From NCBI GenBank assembly GCA_902766345.1, contig CACXDK010000377.1, positions 1-6,705 on the forward strand: a stretch of DNA of 6,705 nucleotides. The letters run 5' to 3'. The translations under genes and the position numbers were made by a program. This DNA comes from an uncultured Spirochaetaceae bacterium. GTDB lineage: Bacteria > Spirochaetota > Spirochaetia > Treponematales > Treponemataceae. The notes under the pieces are model-generated. The model saw nothing but the letters and a program-made list of their open reading frames with translations. It was not told the DNA's origin and did no database searches. This document shows positions 1 to 5,219 of this stretch, in pieces; the stretch's first letter is position 1, and each line of letters begins with the position of its first letter.

Positions 1-878
1 TTCAGGTTACGTTTAAAAAACAAAATGGAAGTTCTGATTATAATGCTGACGTTATATATGGAAAAACTCTTTCACTTCCTTCTGCTCTGGCTGACATATC
101 TAACTCTGGAGCAGTTTTTGGTGGTTGGTACAAAGGTTCAGTTGGTGGTGATGGTAAAGTAACACTTGACTCAAGCGCCTATGATTTTACAGATACTACA
201 AAAACTGTAACTGAAAAATTTACTTTGTATGCAAAATGGCAGTATACAAACTTTACAGGTACAGTTGATGAGTTCATTACCGCAGAGTTTGTTTCCAATA
301 CTCCAGCCCCTGGTGTTTCTCCAACACCATACAATATAACTATCACTGGCGTAACTGACGATAATATAAGTAGCATAAAGACAAAATTCAATTCTTTGCG
401 AAATGGAAGTAATCCTGCTGTATATTGTAATCTGACGTTACAGGGCGGATCTGATTTTACTGGTATACCTTCTAGTACATTTGAATGTAGTGCAAATGTT
501 GGGGCTCGTGGAATTCTCACAATTTCTCTTCCAGATACATTGGTTAATATTGGCGATCAGGCATTCTATGCCTCTTCCCTTACAAGCATAACATTGCCTT
601 CAAGTCTTCAATATATTGGACTACGTGCATTTGCTTATCCAATGTTTGGAAGCATAACTATTCCAGCTTCTGTAACTAATATAGCTAGAAATGCCTTCTG
701 TGGAAATAGCTCTTCTGCCCTTACATCTATTTCAGTAGAAGGCACAAACAGCTGGACTCTTCATGGGGATACAAGCGGACAGACTGATAATAATGCTGCA
801 CTAAGTACAGCTTATGGTCTATACATGACTGATGATAGTTATCTTAACAGTCAAGATATTTATATTAGAAACAACTAA
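1..878 (+). CDS. Surface/secreted repeat protein with InlB B-repeat and BspA-like leucine-rich repeats (5' truncated)
   Basis: The reading frame is open from the left edge (first whole codon at position 3) to the TAA at 876-878, leaving 291 residues of a longer protein. The first ~80 residues form an InlB B-type (Flg_new/Listeria-Bacteroides) repeat, seen in V-T-F-K near the start, the GAVFGGWYKG core, and a closing FTLYAKW (to about 239). A Pro/Thr linker follows, then a segment with ISSIKTKFNSL and GIPSSTF (about 370-490) of a kind I associate with treponemal surface proteins. Three BspA-like LRR_5 units (about 510-704) repeat the pattern I-T-LP-S-L-x-x-IG-x-x-AF. The tail is hydrophilic with no anchor or sorting motif. 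Such proteins are usually exported and implicated in adhesion or host binding; that role is inference here. Signal peptide and promoter lie outside the window. The apparent internal TTG start at 225 is only a codon inside the B-repeat. Confidence 0.85.
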   Translation, partial: QVTFKKQNGSSDYNADVIYGKTLSLPSALADISNSGAVFGGWYKGSVGGDGKVTLDSSAYDFTDTTKTVTEKFTLYAKWQYTNFTGTVDEFITAEFVSNTPAPGVSPTPYNITITGVTDDNISSIKTKFNSLRNGSNPAVYCNLTLQGGSDFTGIPSSTFECSANVGARGILTISLPDTLVNIGDQAFYASSLTSITLPSSLQYIGLRAFAYPMFGSITIPASVTNIARNAFCGNSSSALTSISVEGTNSWTLHGDTSGQTDNNAALSTAYGLYMTDDSYLNSQDIYIRNN

Positions 879-902
879 TTTCTGCTGTAAAATCTAGTTT
901 TG

Positions 903-936
903 ACGCACCGTCTTTGTGGCGGTGCGTTATTTTTTA
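903..936 (+). terminator. Intrinsic terminator of the surface protein gene
   Basis: A perfect 8-bp stem, ACGCACCG (903-910) with CGGTGCGT (920-927), encloses a 9-nt loop and is followed by a T-rich tract (TTATTTTTTA). It starts 25 nt after the surface-protein stop codon. The other strand has no T-run after the hairpin, so it acts in the plus direction only. Confidence 0.9.
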
Positions 937-992
937 TTCCTATAAGAACCTGCTTGCAATTGGAGTTGGGGATAGTATTTGTCATATCTTTG

Positions 993-1001
993 TGCTATAC
1001 T
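993..1001 (+). promoter_or_regulatory. Candidate extended -10 promoter for the DUF975-sppA unit
   Basis: TGC-TATACT (993-1001) is an extended -10 element (TGn plus a five-of-six match to TATAAT). It lies between the upstream terminator and the DUF975 gene and would start transcription near 1008, giving a leader of about 32 nt. No good -35 hexamer is present 16-18 bp upstream, so the call rests on the extended -10 and the position. Confidence 0.45.
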
Positions 1002-1027
1002 CCGTTACTATATTAAGCAATAATTGT

Positions 1028-1032
1028 GAGGA
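1028..1032 (+). promoter_or_regulatory. Ribosome binding site deciding the DUF975 gene start
   Basis: GAGGA at 1028-1032 lies 7 nt before the ATG at 1040. It supports this start over the in-frame TTG at 914, which falls inside the loop of the upstream terminator. Confidence 0.75.
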
Positions 1033-1039
1033 TTTTTTT

Positions 1040-1858
1040 ATGTTTAATAGGGTTGCATATAAAAAGATTGCAAAACAGCAGTTGCAGGGCAGGTGGTTTA
1101 CTCCAGTAATTGCGACGTTGTTAACAATATTGATTATGTCTGGATTAGGGGCTTCTGTACGTATAATTTTATTTGTTGCTGCGGCTGTTCTTAATATTGC
1201 AAATGTTCATCTGTTTATAACTCTTTCTCACACAAAGGAAAAACAGTCATTATCTGTATTCATTCAGGGCTTTTCTCGTTGGCTTGACGGGCTTTTGAGC
1301 CTGTTGTGGTTTACGTTATGGGTTATTTTGTGGTCTATTTTTTTTATTATTCCAGGATTTGTAAAGGCTTATTCTTATTCTCAGATGTTTTTTATCATTG
1401 CAGAATATCCTGACATGGATGTGCGTAAGGCTATGAATCTTAGTAAGAAGCTGACAAAAGGTTATAAGCTTGATTTGTTTATTATGAATCTTAGCTTTAT
1501 TGGCTGGTTAATTCTTTCTGGTTTTACGGGTGGCATTCTTTTGCTTTGGGTGATTCCATATATGTTTATGACAAACATAAATGCCTATCATAGTATAAAG
1601 CAGCAGGCTTTGGATGCTGGCATTGTTACAAATGAAGATTTTGGTGTTTCTGAGAGTGATAATACATCTGATACTTCAAGTACTTCTGCTTCTTCAACTA
1701 CTAATAGTGCAAATTATAACTGGGACACTTCAAATGCTGTAGATGCAGAAACTGTTAATACAGAGGCGTTAGAATCTCAAGAACCAATTCTGCTTGGGGA
1801 TGGAACTGATGCTCCTGATTCTGTAAATCCAAATTTTGATAATAAAGAAAATCTCTAA
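1040..1858 (+). CDS. DUF975-type multi-pass membrane protein with acidic Ser/Thr-rich tail
   Basis: A 272-residue integral membrane protein of unknown biochemical function. The N-terminus (KKIAKQQLQGRW) matches the start of DUF975 proteins. Hydrophobic segments lie at about 21-36, 41-62, 84-108 and 146-177. The most family-like stretch is IIPGFVKAYSYSQMFFI (about 103-119), then the MNLSKKLTKGYKLDLF region (132-147), LSFIGWLILSGFTGGI (151-166) and the WVIPY motif (170-174). From about residue 203 the protein becomes a low-complexity, acidic, Ser/Thr/Asn-rich tail of about 70 residues (a DTSSTSASSTT run), which I do not associate with the family core. The downstream peptidase gene starts 24 nt after the stop, so the two are probably co-transcribed, pointing to an envelope role. 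Family assignment is good; function is unknown. Confidence 0.82.
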   Translation: MFNRVAYKKIAKQQLQGRWFTPVIATLLTILIMSGLGASVRIILFVAAAVLNIANVHLFITLSHTKEKQSLSVFIQGFSRWLDGLLSLLWFTLWVILWSIFFIIPGFVKAYSYSQMFFIIAEYPDMDVRKAMNLSKKLTKGYKLDLFIMNLSFIGWLILSGFTGGILLLWVIPYMFMTNINAYHSIKQQALDAGIVTNEDFGVSESDNTSDTSSTSASSTTNSANYNWDTSNAVDAETVNTEALESQEPILLGDGTDAPDSVNPNFDNKENL

Positions 1859-1882
1859 ATATATAAAAGAAGGGTATGGTAT

Positions 1883-2896
1883 ATGAAAAATTCAAAACAG
1901 GTAACTGGTATTATTGTTTTTATAATTTTGGCTGTGCTTGCTATTGCAAGTTTTGTATTTAAAGGAAAAAAGGATTCTTCAAATATAAATATTAGTGTTA
2001 CTAAAGATGGTGAAACTACGGTTATTAAAAATTCGTCTGGTGTATTTAAGTCAAAATCTTTAAAAAGTGATCAGAAATATATTGCCAAGATATTTATTAC
2101 TGGTGTAATAACAGAAGCTGGTAATACTTATGATCAGAAATGGCTTCTTTCTACAATTGAAGACTTGAAAAAGGATGATAAAAATAAAGGCATCATTCTT
2201 TTTATTAATTCTCCTGGAGGAAGTGTATACGAAACAGATGAAGTGTATCTTTCCTTGCTGGATTATAAAAAGACTAAGCCTGGATACGCCTATTTTGCAG
2301 GAATGGCTGCAAGTGGTGGATATTATATGTCTTGTGCGGCAGATTATGTAATGGCAAACAGAAATACTTTGTGCGGATGTATTGGTGTTTTGTGCGGTCA
2401 GTTTACAGATCTTACGGGGCTGATGGATAAGTATGGAATTAAGTCTGAGACCATTCATTCTGGGCGCAATAAAAATATGGGTAATTATAATGAGCCTGTA
2501 ACTGATGAACAGCGTGCAATCATGCAGTCCATTGCTGATGAATGTTATGATCAGTTTACTGATATTGTTGCTGATGCTCGTGGGCTTTCTAAAAAGAGGA
2601 CTGTGGAATTGTCAGACGGAAGACTGTACACTGCAAAGCAGGCTCTTGCAAACAAGTTGGTTGATAATATAGGCAGCTGGGATGAACTTGTTGATATAAT
2701 GAAGCGCAATGAATTTGAAAATGAAAACTATGAAGTAAAAGATTATGAGTATAAGAAAGAAGATTCTCTTTATCATTTGTTCATGGGAATGTCTAAGCTG
2801 CATGCAAGATCGCAGCTGCCGGATGCTATAGAAAAAGTAATTTCATCGGATGTGAGGTTTCCTGCATATCTGTATGAAGGAAGCTTGTATAATTAA
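1883..2896 (+). CDS. sppA: Signal peptide peptidase SppA-like membrane serine protease (family S49)
   Basis: A 337-residue protein with one N-terminal membrane anchor (about 8-26) and an S49 (ClpP-fold) domain from about 66 to 270. Family landmarks are INSPGG (108-113), the nucleophile Ser144 in GMAASGGYY, and the general base Lys197 in SGRNKNMG. The Ser-Lys spacing of 53 fits the short SppA class (B. subtilis Ser147/Lys199), not the double-length E. coli type. Such enzymes degrade leftover signal peptides in or at the membrane. The usual TGSIGV motif here reads CGCIGV (164-169), with Cys replacing the conserved Ser. An AGAAGGG Shine-Dalgarno (1868-1874) supports the ATG. The gene follows the DUF975 gene by 24 nt, and its TAA overlaps the stop of the convergent response regulator. 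The last ~60 residues are charged and poorly conserved by eye. Confidence 0.88.
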   Translation: MKNSKQVTGIIVFIILAVLAIASFVFKGKKDSSNINISVTKDGETTVIKNSSGVFKSKSLKSDQKYIAKIFITGVITEAGNTYDQKWLLSTIEDLKKDDKNKGIILFINSPGGSVYETDEVYLSLLDYKKTKPGYAYFAGMAASGGYYMSCAADYVMANRNTLCGCIGVLCGQFTDLTGLMDKYGIKSETIHSGRNKNMGNYNEPVTDEQRAIMQSIADECYDQFTDIVADARGLSKKRTVELSDGRLYTAKQALANKLVDNIGSWDELVDIMKRNEFENENYEVKDYEYKKEDSLYHLFMGMSKLHARSQLPDAIEKVISSDVRFPAYLYEGSLYN

Positions 2897-3507
2897 TACA
2901 GCTCAACAAGATTTTCTGCAAGCATAGGAAGATTGATAGGTTTTTTTAGGAATTTGCATACACCAAGTTCAAGGCATTTCTTTTCAAGGCCTTCGTCTTC
3001 CAGTGCTGTTGTAACGATAATGGATGGCTTTCCGAATGTAATTTCTTCGCGTATGGTTTTGCAGATACGAATTCCATCAATGCCTGGCAAATCTAAGTCT
3101 AGGACAACGAGATCTGGGCGTTTTTCTACCATGAGGGCACCTGCTTCAAACCCGTCGAATGCCTGAATAATATTTGTATCTTCCAGTTTTGTAGTTAAAT
3201 ATTTTGCCATCACATCATTCCAGACTTTATCATCATCAACAAGAAGCAGGATGTGTTTTGCATCAGATTTATGGCATGTTTGTAGAAGTTCATCAGGTAT
3301 GTGGATGTTTTTTTTCTTCATAAAAGCAACAAGATCATCGGGATAAACCCTGTATTGCCCGCCAGGTGTTTGAAAAGCTTTTATGTACTGATTCTTTATC
3401 CAGTTGATTGCGGTTTGGTTTACAACTCCGCAAAATCGGGCAACTTCCATTGCTGAGTAAACAACTGGTTTGTTAGAATTAGCATTTTTTTTCAAACTTC
3501 TGTTCAT
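2893..3507 (-). CDS. Orphan response regulator: N-terminal excisionase/MerR-like HTH, C-terminal receiver
   Basis: 204 residues in the reverse of the usual domain order. Residues 15-65 form a small winged helix-turn-helix of the excisionase/BldC-MerR type: YSAMEVARFCGV, VNQTAINWIKNQ, and the wing motif TPGGQYR (47-53). A linker (66-84) leads to a CheY-like receiver (85-204) with acidic pocket Asp91/Asp92, phospho-acceptor Asp137 in VVLDLDLPGIDG, the Thr167-Ala168 switch and Lys189-Pro190. All phosphorylation residues are present, so it is probably a working phospho-switch controlling DNA binding; target and kinase are unknown and no histidine kinase is nearby. The ATG lies inside the recX 3' end (29-nt overlap), with a weak AAGG 10 nt upstream, suggesting coupling to recX. 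Its stop shares a TTAA with the stop of sppA. The next in-frame ATG (residue 20) would damage the HTH, favouring the longer start. Confidence 0.85.
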   Translation of the reverse strand: MNRSLKKNANSNKPVVYSAMEVARFCGVVNQTAINWIKNQYIKAFQTPGGQYRVYPDDLVAFMKKKNIHIPDELLQTCHKSDAKHILLLVDDDKVWNDVMAKYLTTKLEDTNIIQAFDGFEAGALMVEKRPDLVVLDLDLPGIDGIRICKTIREEITFGKPSIIVTTALEDEGLEKKCLELGVCKFLKKPINLPMLAENLVELY

Positions 3508-4099
3508 TCAATACAGACCTTATTTCTTTTATTGAAAATCCACTACGCTGCAAAGAAGCGTATATCTTTTCTTCTGATTTTTTTTGCCGTAAGCATTTAT
3601 TTAATGCGATTCGGCATAGTTCATGTTCATCATGAGTTGCAAAAAACTCATCTAGTGCATTTCTGGCAATGCTTCGATTTATGCCTCTGACGGCAAGTTC
3701 TGCACTTAGCCTGATTCTGCCTTCTACATGATCAATAGATCTGCTTCTTAACCAGGCACCTGCAAATCGTCCGTCATCAAGATAATGAATGCTTTCCAGA
3801 TAATCTAAGGCTGAATCTATTGCATCCTTATCCATACCTTTTTTTAGAAGTTTTGCAGTCAATGCAGAACGGCAGTGTTCCGCTCGTGATAAATATGACA
3901 TTGCTGCAACTTCAACACTATAGATGAGTGCGGCATTTAAAATATCGGCAGTTTCTTCATCGGTAAAAGTTTCGTGTATGCACAGCCGTTCTTCCGATAC
4001 AGAATTTAAATAGGTAGCACGCAAAAAAAAGGCAGACCCCGCCTCTGGTGTAATTTCGTACACCCCAGACAAAGTCTGCTTTAATTCCTGAATAATCAT
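3479..4099 (-). CDS. recX: RecX-family regulator of RecA
   Basis: 206 residues from the chosen ATG. RecX proteins bind RecA filaments and modulate recombination and SOS activity in the cytoplasm. The family signature is clear: LSRAEHCRSALTAKLLKKG (about 70-88), then the diagnostic YLDDGRFA (106-113), a G-R-I-R-L-x-x-EL-x-x-RGI segment (about 127-140), and a last three-helix module with LQRSGFSIKEI (183-193). Length is normal for RecX. The frame stays open back to 4192, but that part lies inside rpsI, so the ATG at 4099, 16 nt after the rpsI stop, is preferred. It has no recognisable Shine-Dalgarno and sits in a hairpin. The gene contains T8 near its start (4023-4030) and A8 near its end, both slippage-prone. 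recA itself is not in the window. Confidence 0.85.
   Translation of the reverse strand: MIIQELKQTLSGVYEITPEAGSAFFLRATYLNSVSEERLCIHETFTDEETADILNAALIYSVEVAAMSYLSRAEHCRSALTAKLLKKGMDKDAIDSALDYLESIHYLDDGRFAGAWLRSRSIDHVEGRIRLSAELAVRGINRSIARNALDEFFATHDEHELCRIALNKCLRQKKSEEKIYASLQRSGFSIKEIRSVLNEQKFEKKC
4023..4079 (-). promoter_or_regulatory. Attenuator-like alternative hairpins and T8 inside the 5' end of recX
   Basis: Read on the minus strand there are four pairable segments. They are (1) CAGAC at 4078-4074, (2) GTCTGGGGTGTA at 4070-4059, (3) TACACCAGA at 4052-4044, and (4) GTCTGC at 4037-4032, followed by C and T8 (4030-4023). Segment 1 can pair with 2 (3-nt loop) or with 4 (GCAGAC/GTCTGC, 6 bp). 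Segment 2 can pair with 3 (GGTGTA/TACACC plus TCT/AGA). Segment 3 can pair weakly with 4 (CAGA/TCTG). A stem ending next to T8 resembles an intrinsic terminator. It covers recX codons 7-26, so translation would normally prevent folding. The pairings are seen; function is inferred. Confidence 0.4.
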
Positions 4100-4118
4100 T
4101 TTCAGGATAAAATGATTA
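4093..4118 (-). promoter_or_regulatory. Hairpin joining the rpsI stop codon to the recX start codon
   Basis: On the minus strand TAATCATTTT (4118-4109) and AAAATGATTA (4102-4093) are perfect 10-bp complements around a 6-nt loop, ATCCTG. The first three bases of the left arm are the rpsI stop TAA, and the right arm contains the recX ATG (4099-4097). No Shine-Dalgarno sequence precedes that ATG. A ribosome terminating at the rpsI stop would open the stem, so this is a candidate translational-coupling device. It is too AT-rich, and has no T-run, to be a terminator. Confidence 0.55.
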
Positions 4119-4508
4119 ACGCTTGCTGAACTGGAATCTTCTACGAGCACCACGCTGACCGTACTTCTTACGTTCAACCATACGTGAATCACGTGTAAGA
4201 TATCCGTTTGCCTTCAATGCTGTGTGGCAGTTTGGATCTACCTGTGTCAAAGCACGTGAAATGCCGTGAAGACATGCTGCTGCCTGACCATTAAGACCAC
4301 CACCGCATACGTTAATAAGAATATCAAACTTATTACCGTTTGAAGTAACCAGCAAAGGCTGATTAACAAGATTTACCTGAGAAGGAGTTGAGAAATAATC
4401 CTTTACATCCTTTCCGTTAACAACAATCTTTCCAGAACCTTCGCGCAAGAATACGCGAGCTGTTGCTGTCTTTCTTCTACCTGTACCAATTGCTATATTT
4501 CTAACCAC
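4116..4508 (-). CDS. rpsI: 30S ribosomal protein S9
   Basis: 130 residues, full length for bacterial S9, a small-subunit protein whose basic C-terminal tail reaches the P-site tRNA. Signatures are GTGRRKTATARVF (8-20), the GGGLNGQAAACLHGI segment (69-83), and the C-terminal run LTRDSRMVERKKYG (104-117) ending in ARRRFQFSKR with the invariant final SKR. It starts at GTG, preceded by an ideal AAGGAG 6 nt upstream. It follows rplM by 17 nt, the standard L13-S9 pair, and leads into recX 16 nt downstream. Confidence 0.98.
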   Translation of the reverse strand: MVRNIAIGTGRRKTATARVFLREGSGKIVVNGKDVKDYFSTPSQVNLVNQPLLVTSNGNKFDILINVCGGGLNGQAAACLHGISRALTQVDPNCHTALKANGYLTRDSRMVERKKYGQRGARRRFQFSKR

Positions 4509-4514
4509 AATAAA

Positions 4515-4520
4515 CTCCTT
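4515..4520 (-). promoter_or_regulatory. Ribosome binding site selecting the GTG start of rpsI
   Basis: AAGGAG on the minus strand (4520-4515) lies 6 nt before GTG (4508-4506). No ATG is available in frame nearby, so this site fixes the unusual GTG start. Confidence 0.85.
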
Positions 4521-4525
4521 TTACC

Positions 4526-4954
4526 TTATACTTCAAGAGGTTTTGGATTCTGTGCTGAGTGAGGATGCTCACTGCCAGCATAAATCTTCAAGTTACCGCT
4601 GATTTTGCGTCCAAGGCGGTTATGTGGAAGCATACCTTCAATAGTTCTTCTAAGAGGATCTGTTGGATGCTTTGCAAGAAGCTCTTTGAATGAGTATTCA
4701 CGAAGACCGTGTACGTATCCAGTATAGTGGCGATACTTCATATCATCTGCCTTGTTGCCTGAAACCTGGATTTTTTCAGCATTAATAATTACAACATAGT
4801 CACCACACTCTGCATTTGGAGTATAAGTTGGCTTGTTCTTTCCGCGAAGTACACTAGCGGCTTTCTGAGCAACACGACCAAGAGTCTGACCTGAAGCATC
4901 AATGATGTACCAGTCGCGCTTAACGTCATTTGGTTTAGCAAAAATTGTCTTCAT
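4526..4954 (-). CDS. rplM: 50S ribosomal protein L13
   Basis: 142 residues, the normal bacterial length, for an early-assembling large-subunit protein. Recognisable parts are RDWYIIDASGQTLGRVA (13-29), the GDYVVIINAEKI stretch (51-62), HPTDPLRRTIEGMLPHNRLG (96-115) and the closing YAGSEHPHSAQNP (125-137). The ATG has GAAAGG 10 nt upstream (4970-4965). It is the first gene of the rplM-rpsI-recX-regulator operon and is preceded by a leader of about 97 nt and a strong promoter. Confidence 0.98.
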   Translation of the reverse strand: MKTIFAKPNDVKRDWYIIDASGQTLGRVAQKAASVLRGKNKPTYTPNAECGDYVVIINAEKIQVSGNKADDMKYRHYTGYVHGLREYSFKELLAKHPTDPLRRTIEGMLPHNRLGRKISGNLKIYAGSEHPHSAQNPKPLEV

Positions 4955-4982
4955 TGTATATATACCTTTCTATTAAAACATT

Positions 4983-5039
4983 ACATTCTGGATTTTGCAT
5001 CGAATCCTGAATGCTTGCAAACAATGAGCAGTCGTCTGC
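4983..5039 (-). ncRNA. Structured 5' leader of rplM (candidate ribosomal-protein leader)
   Basis: The predicted transcript leader (about 5052 to 4955) contains a long hairpin. GCATTCAGGATT (5014-5003) pairs with AATCCAGAATGT (4994-4983) around an 8-nt loop: 10 Watson-Crick pairs, one G-U and one A-A mismatch. Upstream is a short GCAG/CTGC stem with an ACGA loop (5039-5028). Neither has a terminator T-run. Many rplM operons are autoregulated through leader RNAs, so an L13- or S9-responsive leader is possible, but I cannot match it to a described motif. Confidence 0.4.
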
Positions 5040-5058
5040 AATATATACGGGGTACAAT

Positions 5059-5088
5059 ACTATAGCATTATTTATGAAAAATAGTCAA
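5059..5088 (-). promoter_or_regulatory. Sigma70-type promoter of the rplM-rpsI operon
   Basis: On the minus strand, TTGACT (5088-5083) and TATAGT (5064-5059) are separated by 18 bp, and TGC immediately precedes the -10 (extended -10). This is the best promoter match in the window, as expected for ribosomal protein genes. The predicted start near 5052 gives a leader of about 97 nt. Confidence 0.8.
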
Positions 5089-5176
5089 GTGTAATTAATA
5101 TTTTACGCAGATTGATCTGATATTTCCATAGAACGAAGAAGTGAAAATATTTAATTAAGAATTTGCATATTTATAG

Positions 5177-5196
5177 AATATATATTGCTATATATT
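5177..5196 (+). promoter_or_regulatory. Extended -10 element within an inverted repeat upstream of the lysA-like gene
   Basis: TGC-TATATA (5186-5194) is a possible extended -10, with transcription starting around 5201-5203 and a leader under 20 nt. It lies within a perfect 8-bp inverted repeat, AATATATA-TTGC-TATATATT (5177-5196), a shape compatible with an operator. The local sequence is very AT-rich, so chance is a real alternative, and no good -35 is visible. Confidence 0.35.
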
Positions 5197-5219
5197 AATA
5201 AAAATGCAATAATGCATAC

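Noticed and set aside
179..520. Minus-strand ORF of 113 codons
   Set aside because: It is antisense to the LRR surface protein, with no recognisable domain.
914..1039. N-terminal extension of the DUF975 gene from a TTG at 914
   Set aside because: The start would lie in the loop of the surface-protein terminator and upstream of the likely promoter. The ATG at 1040 has GAGGA at proper spacing and matches the family N-terminus.
2060..2458. Minus-strand ORF of 132 codons
   Set aside because: It is the shadow of sppA, which has catalytic motifs on the plus strand; the antisense translation is low-complexity.
2936..2946. T7 run after sppA as a terminator
   Set aside because: No stable stem precedes the T-run, and it lies in the coding sequence of the convergent regulator.
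2933..3166. Plus-strand ORF of 77 codons
   Set aside because: It is antisense to the receiver domain of the response regulator, with no independent support.
4100..4192. recX extended upstream to 4192
   Set aside because: The added 31 residues lie inside the rpsI coding sequence in another frame and do not resemble RecX.
5053..5058. Plus-strand -10-like TACAAT in the divergent region
   Set aside because: No matching -35 lies 16-18 bp upstream, and it overlaps the start region of the much stronger minus-strand rplM promoter.
5101..5219. Lysine riboswitch or T-box upstream of the lysA-like gene
   Set aside because: The space is too short and AT-rich, with no terminator/antiterminator pair or T-box-like conserved segment.
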